64,000 nt of DNA from Cyanobacteria bacterium SIG26. GTDB lineage: Bacteria > Cyanobacteriota > Vampirovibrionia > Gastranaerophilales > Gastranaerophilaceae. Shown one piece after another: positions 26,823 through 37,028 of this stretch. The stretch spans positions 1-64,000 of the forward strand of contig SUTS01000005.1 in the NCBI GenBank assembly GCA_015152555.1, given 5' to 3'. A program made the position numbers and the translations under genes. The notes beneath the pieces were generated by a model. That model saw only the letters and a program-made list of their open reading frames with translations. It had not been told where the DNA came from and did not search any database. Every line of letters begins with the position of its first letter. Within the stretch, counting starts at the first letter, position 1.

Positions 26823-28046
26823 ATGGTAGATATAAGAGAAGAATTTATAAATCAGGCAAAACACCTTGCAAGAAATGCTGAAGTTTTACCTGGTGGAATT
26901 GAAGAATTGGCAGTAAAGTTGCAACACGCAGCTGATACAAATACACCTCTTAGGGTTAAATTAGGTATGGATCCCACAAGGCCTGATTTACACTTGGGGC
27001 ATACTGTTGTGATGAGAAAATTAAGAGAATTTCAAGCATTAGGGCATCAAATTGTTTTACTTGTTGGTGGTGCTACAGCTATGGTTGGAGACCCTTCAGG
27101 AAAATCCGAAACTCGCCCTGCTCTAACTAAAGAACAGGTTGATGAAAACGCAAAATCCTATTTTGAACAAATGTCAAAAGTGTTAGATGTTACAAATGCT
27201 GAAGTTAAGAACAATGCTGATTGGTTACATTCAATGAGTTTTACAGAACTACTAAAATTATCAGCACAAGTTACAGTTGCTCAAATGATGACTCGTGATG
27301 ATTTTGCTAAAAGATATGCTGAGGGTAAACCAATTTCTATAGTTGAATTTTTCTACCCGTTAATGCAAGCTTATGATTCTGTTGCTATTGATGCTGATAT
27401 TGAACTTGGTGGAACCGATCAACGTTTTAATACATTATTAGGTAGAGATATTCAATCTGCTTATGGTAAAAAGTATCCACAACTTGTAATGTTATTACCT
27501 CTTTTAGAAGGTACTGACGGTGTTGTGAAAATGTCAAAAACATATCCTGATCACTGCATTTCTCTTACTGATAGTGCAAAAGATATGTTTGGGAAATTGA
27601 TGAGTATTCCTGATACTATGATTACTCGTTATTATAGTTTGCTGACTGATGCTACAAAAGATGAATTAGAAACTTATGACAAACAAATTGCAGACGGTTC
27701 TATTAATCCTAGAAACATAAAAATGCAATTGGCACATATTATTACCGAAGAATACCACGGAAAAGAAGGTGCGGATAAAGCTCAAGAGGATTTTATTAAC
27801 GTTGTTTCAAATAAAGGTATTCCTGACGATATCCAAGAAATCAAAATTGAACAAGGTAAAAATATCCTTGATCTTTTAACCGAATTAAACTTTGCAACAA
27901 GCCGCGGAGAAGCAAAACGACTTATCCAAGGTGGCGGAGTAAAAATCGACGGCGAAAAAATTACTGATATGGGCTATACTCTTTCATTCGAAGAAAGTGT
28001 AATATTACAGGCAGGGAAGAGAAAATTCGCAAAACTAACTAAATAG
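26823..28046 (+). CDS. tyrS: Tyrosyl-tRNA synthetase
   Basis: A class I synthetase with HLGH (HIGH motif) near residue 55, VGDPSGKSETR, and KMSKT as the KMSKS signature. A C-terminal S4 RNA-binding domain carries the SRGEAKRLIQGGGVKIDG segment. The 407-residue length is usual for the TyrZ-like form. AGGAG precedes the ATG, and TATAAT lies about 30 nt upstream. The 74-nt upstream gap is too short for a T-box. Confidence 0.95.
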   Translation: MVDIREEFINQAKHLARNAEVLPGGIEELAVKLQHAADTNTPLRVKLGMDPTRPDLHLGHTVVMRKLREFQALGHQIVLLVGGATAMVGDPSGKSETRPALTKEQVDENAKSYFEQMSKVLDVTNAEVKNNADWLHSMSFTELLKLSAQVTVAQMMTRDDFAKRYAEGKPISIVEFFYPLMQAYDSVAIDADIELGGTDQRFNTLLGRDIQSAYGKKYPQLVMLLPLLEGTDGVVKMSKTYPDHCISLTDSAKDMFGKLMSIPDTMITRYYSLLTDATKDELETYDKQIADGSINPRNIKMQLAHIITEEYHGKEGADKAQEDFINVVSNKGIPDDIQEIKIEQGKNILDLLTELNFATSRGEAKRLIQGGGVKIDGEKITDMGYTLSFEESVILQAGKRKFAKLTK

Positions 28047-28053
28047 GTAAATT

Positions 28054-28701
28054 ATGTTGAGTGTAATTAAAAGAGGAATATCAAAAGTTAAAGAAGATAT
28101 AAAAGCAGTCTATGATAATGACCCCGCTGCAAAAAACCTACTGGAAGTAATCCTATGTTATCCTGGGCTTCATGCTCTTGTTGCATATAGATTAGCTCAC
28201 AGGTTATACAAATGGAACATTCCTCTAATCCCTCGCATAATTTCTTACCTAACTCGTATAATCACAGGAATTGAAATTCACCCGGGTGCCAGAATCGGAA
28301 GAAGATTTTTCATCGACCACGGAGAAGGCGTTGTTATTGGCGAAACAACTATTATTGGTGACGATGTTCTTATCTATCAACAAGTAACACTTGGAGGTAC
28401 AGGGAAAGAATCCGGTAAAAGACACCCCACTTTAGGTAATAATGTTATTGTTGGTGCCGGAGCTAAGGTTTTGGGTAATATTACCTTAGGCGATAATGTT
28501 AGAATTGGCGCAGGCTCTGTGGTTATAGAAGATGTTCCGGAAAATTCAACAGTTGTTGGCATCCCCGGCAGAATTGTTCAACGCATAATTACCGATAGTG
28601 ATGGTAACTTAATGCACAACAGAATTCCTGACCCTATCAAATGTGAAATAAACAAACTTAAAGCCGAAATCGAAATTCTAAAAGAAAAATTAGAAATGTA
28701 A
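28054..28701 (+). CDS. cysE: Serine O-acetyltransferase
   Basis: A left-handed beta-helix acetyltransferase: an N-terminal helical segment, then [12 protein letters not shown] with the catalytic His, and hexapeptide repeats ([16 protein letters not shown]). It makes O-acetylserine for cysteine synthesis. At 215 residues it is the short form also found in Bacillus and cyanobacteria. It follows tyrS by 7 nt and is likely co-transcribed. A coiled C-terminal tail ([17 protein letters not shown]) is present. Confidence 0.93.
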   Translation: MLSVIKRGISKVKEDIKAVYDNDPAAKNLLEVILCYPGLHALVAYRLAHRLYKWNIPLIPRIISYLTRIITGIEIHPGARIGRRFFIDHGEGVVIGETTIIGDDVLIYQQVTLGGTGKESGKRHPTLGNNVIVGAGAKVLGNITLGDNVRIGAGSVVIEDVPENSTVVGIPGRIVQRIITDSDGNLMHNRIPDPIKCEINKLKAEIEILKEKLEM

Positions 28702-28720
28702 CATTCTCTTAATATTCTAG

Positions 28721-28750
28721 TTGATTATAGGCAAATAAGTCCTCTATATA
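28721..28750 (+). promoter_or_regulatory. Candidate promoter
   Basis: TTGATT (28721-28726), 18-nt spacer, TATATA (28745-28750). It predicts a short leader containing GAGG (28777-28780) before the 28787 ATG. A second TATAAT at 28769 is too close to leave a ribosome site. Confidence 0.45.
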
Positions 28751-28786
28751 AACTTTATATATGTAGGATATAATGCGAGGATTGCT

Positions 28787-29041
28787 ATGGTTAATAGTGT
28801 AAATTGGCTAACTAGATATAATCAGTCGGTACATTACGGCAGACAAGAGTTGGATTGTCGATATCAACGAAATGCTATGCAGGCAATGTTTGAACGAGGA
28901 TGTCCCAGATGGGGAACACAAACCACAATTTCTTATGATTGTGGGATACCAGATGCTGCTATGATTGGTGTAGGCATCAGTTGTGGCATCAATTTTTTGG
29001 CGAGATTAACTCGGTTTATATTTCCACAAGTTTTTAGATGA
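28787..29041 (+). CDS. Small cysteine-containing protein, unknown
   Basis: An 84-residue protein with four Cys (residues 24, 39, 52 and 66), a hydrophobic segment at about residues 56-72 and a short basic tail. It has its own promoter and ribosome site and is closed by a clear terminator 6 nt after the stop, which supports it as a real transcription unit. The N-terminal VHYGRQ could be a loose variant of the window's motif. Function unknown. Confidence 0.55.
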   Translation: MVNSVNWLTRYNQSVHYGRQELDCRYQRNAMQAMFERGCPRWGTQTTISYDCGIPDAAMIGVGISCGINFLARLTRFIFPQVFR

Positions 29042-29046
29042 TAAAT

Positions 29047-29079
29047 AAAAAAGAGTTCGGAATAACCGAACTCTTTTTT
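29047..29079. terminator. Rho-independent terminator
   Basis: AAAAAAGAGTTCGG (29047-29060) pairs perfectly with CCGAACTCTTTTTT (29066-29079) around a 5-nt loop; T-rich on both strands, so bidirectional. Confidence 0.92.
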
Positions 29080-29181
29080 ATTTTTGTAGTGCTCAAACAA
29101 GTGTTTATTTCGCATACGCTGTCATTCACATTATTTTCGCATCTTTCGGGACTACGCTTACACTCCGCCCTACGCAAAATC

Positions 29182-29204
29182 CGCTACATCATTCCCATTC
29201 CGCC
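29182..29204. repeat. 23-bp duplicate of the groEL 3' end
   Basis: These 23 bases (beginning CGCTACATCATTCCC) are identical to 29449-29471, which encodes the last residues and stop of GroEL. The surrounding ~410 bp without genes (29042-29450) otherwise hold two terminators and GC-richer sequence unlike neighbouring intergenic DNA. Probably a recombination scar or remnant of a second gene end. Confidence 0.6.
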
Positions 29205-29248
29205 TGAGCAACTAACGTTGCACGGCGGCTAAGAACGGCTACAAAAAA

Positions 29249-29283
29249 GAAGATAAACATACTTAAGTTTATCTTCTTTTTTT
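29249..29283 (-). terminator. Terminator downstream of groEL
   Basis: GAAGATAAAC (29249-29258) pairs with GTTTATCTTC (29267-29276) around an 8-nt loop, flanked by an A-run and a T-run, so it works in both directions. It is about 170 nt beyond the groEL stop codon. Confidence 0.85.
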
Positions 29284-29450
29284 AGCACACTATAGGGTCT
29301 TTCGTAAAAATCTACGCAAAATAAATTGCGTACGATTTTGTCTTACTAACCTCGCCTTAAACAGCACCGCTCACACTTGCAACGAAAGCTCAACGCTTAC
29401 GTTGACGCGTGTTCGCCTTTCGCTGCGCTCATGCCTCTGCTCGGTTAGCG

Positions 29451-31130
<1,680 letters not shown>

Positions 31131-31137
31131 TCAATAA

Positions 31138-31422
31138 TTATTCAATTACAGCTAATGCATCTTTTACTGATAAAATTTTATACTCAACACCATCAACTTT
31201 AACATCTGTTCCTGAGTATTTTGCATAAAGAATCACATCACCAACTTTAACATCCATTGGTTCTCTTTCACCTTTATCGTTTAATTTGCCTAAACCAACG
31301 GCTACAACTTCACCTCTTTGTGGTTTTTCTTTCGCACTATCAGGAATAAAAATTCCGCCTGATGTTTGTTCTGTATCTTCAACAACTTTAATAACAATTC
31401 TTTCGCCTAATGGTTTAATCAT
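31138..31422 (-). CDS. groES: Co-chaperonin GroES
   Basis: About 94 residues starting [12 protein letters not shown], with the mobile-loop [16 protein letters not shown] and C-terminal [14 protein letters not shown] 31422 is chosen because GGAGAG lies just upstream; the frame stays open to 31467 but lacks a site there. First gene of the groES-groEL operon. No CIRCE operator is seen upstream. Confidence 0.96.
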   Translation of the reverse strand: MIKPLGERIVIKVVEDTEQTSGGIFIPDSAKEKPQRGEVVAVGLGKLNDKGEREPMDVKVGDVILYAKYSGTDVKVDGVEYKILSVKDALAVIE

Positions 31423-31452
31423 AATTTTCTCTCCTTTTTTTAAAACTACCAC

Positions 31453-31510
31453 ATTATATTTATACAACGAATTTGAACAATAATTAATATTTTTAAGGAA
31501 AAATTAATTA
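31453..31510 (-). promoter_or_regulatory. groES promoter with AT-rich inverted repeat
   Basis: Minus strand: TTGTTC (31475-31480), 16-nt spacer, TATAAT (31453-31458). Immediately upstream an imperfect palindrome (TAATTAAT near 31481 and ATTAATTA near 31510) could bind a regulator. The usual CIRCE sequence is absent, so heat-shock control, if any, would use something else. Confidence 0.5.
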
Positions 31511-31578
31511 TTGGAAGGCAAAAGTAATAGAATCAATTTATTTTGATGGCTTAAAGTATATTTAAAAACTAATTATGT

Positions 31579-32410
31579 TTAAAGATCATCAATAAAATCT
31601 TTGCAAAGAGTAGCTAACGTTGAGTCTTGCATCAATAAATCTTGTAATACCCCCAACTGATTTGATGTAAAGTTTCCACCCTCAGCTTGTAATTTAGCAG
31701 CCATTTCTTCAACTGTTGTACACCCAAACCAACCACAAACCGAATCACCAATACTTGCAGCCCAACCCTCTGCTTCACGTGCAGCTGAAACTCCCGCTTT
31801 TGCAGCAACCTGACACAAAGTCTCAATCACAGCCGTCAACATTGCACGTTGTTCAGCCCCGGATGCCCCCACTCACTAGTGATAGTGTCGATAATGGAAG
31901 TGTCACTTTTACCTTCTTTTTTAAGATAAGCGTCATAACTATCCAACATCGCGCAAACATTACCGGGATGAATATTTTTTTCCCAATAATTTTTCATTTT
32001 AACAACGCTGTTGCCCATATAACCATCGTTGTCATCTGCAATCTTATAAAAACTTTTAGCATGCTCATCAGTTGAGCGAACTTTACTAGGATCTAATATC
32101 GAACCATCTTTGTCAACAATCCATTGTTTCCCGGTTTGATCAACACATAAACTCCGACCATTTTCCAGGTTTTTAAGTTTTATCGTTTGAGTTTGTGTAT
32201 AACCGCCTTTCGCATTTGGGATCTTTGCTTTTACAAACCCAAGATGTTCGTCCTTTTCTGTTTTACCGTCACCATCTCTATCAATAGTTGCAAAAATTGA
32301 TTTTTCTAAATCTGTACCTGATCTGCTCGTTTTGCACCTATCTTAAAATTATTCCAATTTATTTGATTAACATTATTTTGATTATTTACACTTGTCTCGC
32401 ATAACCTTTC
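31579..32410 (-). pseudogene. Frameshifted gene with EF-hand-like loop
   Basis: Three consecutive minus-strand frames can be joined: 32410 to ~32322, ~32322 to ~31870, then to the stop at 31579. The second shift is at a G5 run (C5 on plus, 31866-31870). No start codon is evident at the 5' end. The middle part holds a 12-residue EF-hand/dockerin-like loop, DRDGDGKTEKDE; the C-terminal part is helical and Cys-containing. Two breaks and a missing start favour a decayed gene over sequencing error. Original function unknown. Confidence 0.6.
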
Positions 32411-32587
32411 TCAATATTACTTTGAGAATATCGACACAATGACAACTAAATTTTAATACTTACCCCCATACCATACCATACGCAGCATTATAACAGGGTT
32501 TGAGAGAATCAAAACTCATGTTTGCAATTCGTTACAAAACCTAATTTTTTATAGATATTCATATATTTAATTTAAAAAAATAATTTA

Positions 32588-32616
32588 TTGCTTTATAGAT
32601 TTCTTCGCTATATAAT
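32588..32616 (+). promoter_or_regulatory. Leaderless promoter of gmk
   Basis: TTGCTT (32588-32593), 17-nt spacer, TATAAT (32611-32616), then exactly six bases (TGATAC) before the ATG. There is no room for a ribosome binding site, so the mRNA should start on the initiation codon. Confidence 0.65.
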
Positions 32617-32622
32617 TGATAC

Positions 32623-33225
32623 ATGGATAAAAAATTATTTGTAATTTCAGGATGTTCTGGTGTCGGCAAAGGCACAGTGTTAAAAGAATTTATGGCAAGA
32701 AATTCTCAAGACTTCATCTTATCGGTTTCTTGTACAACAAGAGCTCCTCGTGAGGGTGAAGTTGATGGTGTTAATTATTTCTTTTTAACAAAAGAACAAT
32801 TCTTGAAAAATATTGAAGAAGACAAGTTCCTTGAGCACGCACAATTTGCAGGTAATCATTACGGGACCAAGAAAAAATATATTAGACAAAAATTTGAAGA
32901 AGGTTACAACATAATTCTTGAAATCGAAACTCAAGGAGCATTACAGGTTAAAGAAAAAATGCCTGAAGCTGTTTTGATTTTCATTGCACCTCCAGGAGTT
33001 GATACTGAAACCGGCGATATTTCAGGTGGAGTGATTGAATTAGATAAACGCTTACGTGGTCGTCATACAGAAGATGATGAAACGATTAAACGCCGTTTAG
33101 CAGAAGCAAAAGTTGAATTAGAGCGTTCAAAAAAATACGATTACGTTGTTATAAACGACGATTTGGAACGTGCTATATCCGAAGTCGAATCAATTACACA
33201 AAAGGAGCTTTCTAAAAATGCTTAG
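32623..33225 (+). CDS. gmk: Guanylate kinase
   Basis: P-loop SGCSGVGKGT (residues 9-18), GMP-binding SCTTRAPREGEVDGVNYFF and the LEIETQGA segment identify guanylate kinase (GMP + ATP to GDP + ADP). An unusual insertion of roughly 12-14 residues (GVDTETGDISGG, about 125-136) lies between IAPP and the LDKRLRGR lid region. It overlaps coaBC by 8 nt. The leader is absent (see promoter). Confidence 0.93.
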   Translation: MDKKLFVISGCSGVGKGTVLKEFMARNSQDFILSVSCTTRAPREGEVDGVNYFFLTKEQFLKNIEEDKFLEHAQFAGNHYGTKKKYIRQKFEEGYNIILEIETQGALQVKEKMPEAVLIFIAPPGVDTETGDISGGVIELDKRLRGRHTEDDETIKRRLAEAKVELERSKKYDYVVINDDLERAISEVESITQKELSKNA

Positions 33226-34393
33226 AGGGAAAAATATTCTTCTGGGTATAACCGGTGGGATTGCGGCATACAAAATTTGCGATCTTATTAGGCAGTATAA
33301 AAAAAACGGGGCGAATGTTAAAGTGATTGCGACCCCGAATGCGCTTAATTTTATGACGAAATTAACCTTGCAAAACCTTTCTCAAAACGAGGTTTATGTA
33401 CAAGAATTTGATGTAAGAGAGTGGAAGCCTGAACATATTTCGCTAGCAGATGAGGCGGATGTCTTTGTTATTGCTCCTGCAACCGCAAATACTATTGGTA
33501 AAATTGCACAAGGTATTGCGGATAATTTGTTGACGTCAGTTGCCTGTGCTTTTTCTAAAAAAATGATTGTTGCACCTGCGATGAATTGTAATATGTGGAA
33601 TAATCATGCAGTCCAAGAAAATTTGAAAGTTTTACAAGCTCGTGGGGTTGAAATTTTGCAACCAGAAAGCGGTTTTTTGGCTTGTGGATATGTTGGTAAA
33701 GGTCGACTTTGTTCTATAGATAAGATTTTTAGGGCAACAGTTGAATGTCTTTCTTTTCAAACAATTTTAAAAGGAAAAAAAGTTGTTATAACATCTGGCG
33801 GTACAATTGAAGATATTGATCCTGTGAGATATATTTCTAATTACTCATCAGGGAAAATGGGGTTTGCTCTTGCTAATGCTGCAAAATCAATGGGTGCTGA
33901 AGTTGTATTGATTACTACAAAAGATCATGATGCACCCTATAAGATTATAAAAGTTAAATCAGCTTTGGATATGCAAAATGCTGTAGAAGTTGAGTTTGCG
34001 GATTCTAATATTATAATTATGGCAGCTGCGGTTGCAGATTATCGAGTAAGAGAGTATGCTTTGCAAAAGATGAAAAAAAGCGAACAAGACTCGATTACAT
34101 TAGAACTTGTAAAAAATCCTGATATTTTAAAAGGTTTATGTGAGAAAAAAAAGAGCCAAATTATTGTTGGATTTTGTGCAGAAAGTGAAAATTTAATACA
34201 GAACGCACAAGAAAAAATTGCAAAAAAGGGTTGTGATTATCTGGTTGCAAATGATATTTCTCGCAAAGATATTGGATTTGGTGCAGATGAAAATGAGGTT
34301 GTGATTTTGGATAAAAATGGTGGCTCATATCGAATTGAGAAATCACCAAAGTCAGTAATTGCCAGAAAAATTTTGGAATATATAAATGGATAA
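33218..34393 (+). CDS. coaBC: Bifunctional phosphopantothenoylcysteine decarboxylase/ligase
   Basis: The N-terminal flavoprotein domain (GKNILLGITGGIAAYK, PAMNCNMW with the catalytic His context, CGYVGKGRL lid) decarboxylates phosphopantothenoylcysteine. The C-terminal domain (VVITSGGTIEDIDPVRYISN, SSGKMGFALANAA) is the CTP-dependent ligase. Together they make two steps of coenzyme A synthesis. ATG 33218 follows AAAGGAGC; upstream ATG 33170 has no site. It overlaps gmk and the NIF3 gene by 8 nt each. Confidence 0.95.
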   Translation: MLRGKNILLGITGGIAAYKICDLIRQYKKNGANVKVIATPNALNFMTKLTLQNLSQNEVYVQEFDVREWKPEHISLADEADVFVIAPATANTIGKIAQGIADNLLTSVACAFSKKMIVAPAMNCNMWNNHAVQENLKVLQARGVEILQPESGFLACGYVGKGRLCSIDKIFRATVECLSFQTILKGKKVVITSGGTIEDIDPVRYISNYSSGKMGFALANAAKSMGAEVVLITTKDHDAPYKIIKVKSALDMQNAVEVEFADSNIIIMAAAVADYRVREYALQKMKKSEQDSITLELVKNPDILKGLCEKKKSQIIVGFCAESENLIQNAQEKIAKKGCDYLVANDISRKDIGFGADENEVVILDKNGGSYRIEKSPKSVIARKILEYING

Positions 34394-35081
34394 ATACGAA
34401 ATTATAAAAAATATCGAAAATATAGCACCTATTGAAAGTGCCGAAGCGTGGGACTGTGTGGGTTTTATGGTTGAAACACCTAAAATCGAGGTGTTAAAAT
34501 TGATGCTATGTTTGACCCCAACACAAGATATTATAAACCAAGCGAGGGCTCAAAATTGTGATATGATAATTTCTCATCATCCGTTGTTTTATGTACCTGT
34601 TGAGTGGTGCAAAATTGATATTTACAGTGCGCATACAAATTTAGATAAGGCATCTTGTGGTACGACAGAAACTCTTATTGATAAATTAGGGTTACGAAAA
34701 TTTGTCAAACCTCTTGAACACGAATTTTTAAAAGGTATTGATTTTGGTAAAAGTGTTGCCATAGAAGATTTCGTTTCTATATTAAAGCAGGTTTCACCAA
34801 ATTTACGGTATGTTAATAATAATGGACGTGAGTTTGTGCGTAAGATAGCATTTTGCGCAGGTAGTGGTTCTGAATTCATTTCAGAAGCGAAGGAATTGGG
34901 TTTTGATACTTTAGTAACTGGAGATTTGAAATTCCATACAGCTTTAGATAGTGAGATTGTGGTGTTTGATATAGGACATTTTGAGTCTGAGATAATAGTA
35001 TTACCTGAGCTTGCAAAGTTGATAGGGCAAGGTGTTGAGGTTGTTTATGCAGATGAAAAAAGCCCATTTATATACGGATAA
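34386..35081 (+). CDS. NIF3-like dinuclear metal centre protein
   Basis: Metal-binding segments SHHPLFY (His pair) and SAHTNLDKA, plus C-terminal TGDLKFHTAL and DIGHFESE, are those of the NIF3/YbgI family (also annotated GTP cyclohydrolase type 2-like). The 231-residue length is the compact form lacking the PII-like insert. It is coupled to coaBC by an 8-nt overlap. Biochemical role remains unclear in the family. Confidence 0.85.
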   Translation: MDKYEIIKNIENIAPIESAEAWDCVGFMVETPKIEVLKLMLCLTPTQDIINQARAQNCDMIISHHPLFYVPVEWCKIDIYSAHTNLDKASCGTTETLIDKLGLRKFVKPLEHEFLKGIDFGKSVAIEDFVSILKQVSPNLRYVNNNGREFVRKIAFCAGSGSEFISEAKELGFDTLVTGDLKFHTALDSEIVVFDIGHFESEIIVLPELAKLIGQGVEVVYADEKSPFIYG

Positions 35082-35105
35082 AACGAGGAATTTTTAAAAT
35101 AATTA

Positions 35106-35133
35106 TTGACAACAAAGTTTCACTAAGTAAAAT
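35106..35133 (+). promoter_or_regulatory. tRNA-Gln promoter
   Basis: TTGACA (35106-35111), 16-nt spacer, TAAAAT (35128-35133), about 22 nt before the mature tRNA. Confidence 0.75.
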
Positions 35134-35155
35134 AAAAGATGTGACAAGTAAATAT

Positions 35156-35228
35156 TGGGGCGTCGCCAAGTGGTAAGGCAGCTGGTTTTGGTCCAGCCAT
35201 CTCGGAGGTTCGAATCCTTCCGCCCCAG
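35156..35228 (+). tRNA. tRNA-Gln (anticodon TTG)
   Basis: Acceptor TGGGGCG pairs with CGCCCCA; the T-arm has GGTTCGAATCC; the anticodon stem GCTGG/CCAGC encloses loop TTTTGGT giving TTG. CCA is not encoded. It borders the accessory island that follows. Confidence 0.96.
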
Positions 35229-35239
35229 AATATTAAAGG

Positions 35240-35262
35240 AGAGCTCATTGGAGCTCTTTTTT
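35240..35262 (+). terminator. tRNA-Gln terminator
   Basis: AGAGCTC (35240-35246), ATTG loop, GAGCTCT (35251-35257), then a T-run; 12 nt after the tRNA. Confidence 0.85.
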
Positions 35263-35328
35263 AATGTTCTTTTTTGTGCGACGGATGAGATGTATTTTGA
35301 CACTCGGTTTAAGAAGAAAGAACAAAGG

Positions 35329-35368
35329 GTTTGATAATGCATGTTGGGTTTCACCTAACCTACAGGCT
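35329..35368 (+). repeat. 40-bp REP-like repeat, copy 1
   Basis: It matches copy 2 (36422-36461) at 38 of 40 positions in direct orientation. The core GTTGGGTTTCACCTAAC is a slightly decayed form of the copy-2 hairpin GTTGGG-TTTCA-CCCAAC. The two copies bracket the 306-residue JAMM-like gene. The remaining ~240 bp between tRNA-Gln and that gene show no ORF I would call. Confidence 0.85.
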
Positions 35369-35472
35369 CGGAAGTGTTAAAGGTACAAATAATGGTACCC
35401 CCACAAGTTAAAAGCAATTTTTGATTAAAAAATGTTTTTATATATTTATGTTAGTTAAATAGGGGTAACTTT

Positions 35473-36393
35473 ATGAATATTAATAAAATCAATGAGTTAA
35501 ATAAAGCTGTTGGTAAAGTCGTAACGAGTTCAGAGTCTTCACTTGCTAAATTAGATCCAAATGGATTAAGACAAAAGCCACAACCAGCTGATAAATTTGA
35601 GGGGTCATCAACTGCTGAAAAAACAGACTCTAATGATGTTGTGGCTTTCTTAAAGAGTATGTTTGGGAAATTGCAAAATAAAAATAAAATTCCTGTTCCA
35701 AAAGAACCATTTGCAACAGAAGAATTAGCAAGAGGTTATGCACAAAAAAAAGTACTTAAAGCGTTACATTCTGATAACTCTCATGAATATATGGTTGTAA
35801 TAGATAAAAATACTAACAAGATTTTAGGTGAATATAAAGGGGATAAAGATCAGGTTTCTGCAGGGTTAGACGCTTTAGATTTTCCTGATAACGTAATTTG
35901 TATACATGGTCATCCGACTTATTATACAGAAAACGGTGTGAAGTATTCTACACCTATTAGTTTTTCTGATTTTAAAGGCCTAAATAGAAATCAATCAGAA
36001 TGCACTGCAATTAATCCTGATGATGAGTATTCAACTTTGATTAAAAAAGCTGATTTTAAAGAATTGTCACCAGAAATGATAAAATATTATGAAGGGTTGC
36101 ATATGGATATGGTATATGGTGATTTGTTCGAAAAAAACAAGCACAAATTACACCCCTTGTTGGCTGATTGTGAAAGCATATCGCAATTATTTAGCAAAGT
36201 AAAACAATTAAAAGAACAGGGTATGACAAAAGAACAAGCAATAGAAATAAAAGAATCAATGTATCACGTTTTTCCTAAAAATTATGAAGAGGCCTTAGAC
36301 TTGGATATGTTGAAAAATATCCATAATTTTTGGCAAAAATATGCTGATGAAATGGGCTTGATTTATAAAACGAATTATTCTTATTTGGGGTAA
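35473..36393 (+). CDS. Putative JAMM/JAB-like peptidase, effector-like
   Basis: A 306-residue protein with no signal peptide. The segment IHGHP (His145, His147) followed by SFSD (Ser163-x2-Asp166) has the ligand order of the JAMM/JAB metal site (H-x-H...S-x2-D), though the spacing is eight residues longer than usual; Glu105 or Glu120 could supply the upstream Glu. The N-terminal ~75 residues are linker-like and include KFEGSS, loosely like the window motif. Ribosome site TAGGGG. Flanked by a 40-bp direct repeat. The peptidase call is tentative. Confidence 0.6.
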   Translation: MNINKINELNKAVGKVVTSSESSLAKLDPNGLRQKPQPADKFEGSSTAEKTDSNDVVAFLKSMFGKLQNKNKIPVPKEPFATEELARGYAQKKVLKALHSDNSHEYMVVIDKNTNKILGEYKGDKDQVSAGLDALDFPDNVICIHGHPTYYTENGVKYSTPISFSDFKGLNRNQSECTAINPDDEYSTLIKKADFKELSPEMIKYYEGLHMDMVYGDLFEKNKHKLHPLLADCESISQLFSKVKQLKEQGMTKEQAIEIKESMYHVFPKNYEEALDLDMLKNIHNFWQKYADEMGLIYKTNYSYLG

Positions 36394-36421
36394 AAATTAA
36401 ATTTATAATTATTGTTTATGA

Positions 36422-36461
36422 GTTTGATAATGCATGTTGGGTTTCACCCAACTTACAGGCT
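36422..36461 (+). repeat. 40-bp REP-like repeat, copy 2
   Basis: Direct repeat of 35329-35368 with two mismatches. It contains a perfect hairpin GTTGGG (loop TTTCA) CCCAAC. Hairpins of this type resemble REP elements described in cyanobacteria and others. Confidence 0.85.
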
Positions 36462-36561
36462 GCTTTTATATTTACCCCCAAGTCCGCAAAAAGTTACTTT
36501 TGGGGATTTTAAATCAATATAAATATTTATGTTAAAATTAAGGTAATTAAGGAGAGGCGTT

Positions 36562-36966
36562 ATGAAAGTTAGTTCAATTCAACAAAATATAACTTATACT
36601 CAACATTTTGGTGCTGTCAAATTTCAGCCACCTATTAAAGAATGGAACCCGAGAATTTTGGAAGCTGTTTTGGATTCATCTGCAGTTAAACACGCAATAA
36701 AAGAAAATGAATCAAATGGACTTGATACATTGTTGTATTATGTTAACAAAGATAAACACGAATGTAGTGTATTTACTGAAAAAATAAATGAATTTGGAGT
36801 CGTAAAGTTAAAAGAATCAAGAGATAATTTTAGTTGTCGTTTCGAAACATTTGGTAATCGTGAGGGAATTGAGTCTATTATAAATTTTATAAAAACAAAG
36901 GATTCTGAATTTAATATTCCTAAAAAGTTTGAAGGATTTAAAAAACTATTTAAAATCTTTGATTAA
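36562..36966 (+). CDS. N-terminal-motif protein, unknown function
   Basis: A 134-residue soluble protein. The N-terminus contains TQHFGAVKF (Phe16-Gly17), a variant of the shared motif. No recognisable domain; alpha/beta with a lysine-rich C-terminus. It has a good ribosome site (AAGGAGAGG) and follows REP copy 2 by 100 nt, so it is part of the same cassette-like arrangement. Confidence 0.7.
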   Translation: MKVSSIQQNITYTQHFGAVKFQPPIKEWNPRILEAVLDSSAVKHAIKENESNGLDTLLYYVNKDKHECSVFTEKINEFGVVKLKESRDNFSCRFETFGNREGIESIINFIKTKDSEFNIPKKFEGFKKLFKIFD

Positions 36967-37028
36967 GCATGTAAGTCAGACAATGTCAGACCAAATATAA
37001 AAGGTGCGTATAAATGCACCCTACAAGC

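Noticed and set aside
31423-31578. CIRCE operator upstream of groES
   Set aside because: No TTAGCACTC-N9-GAGTGCTAA-like sequence is present; only an unrelated AT-rich palindrome.
35103-35354. Minus-strand 83-residue ORF over tRNA-Gln
   Set aside because: It runs antisense through the tRNA and its terminator, with no ribosome site.
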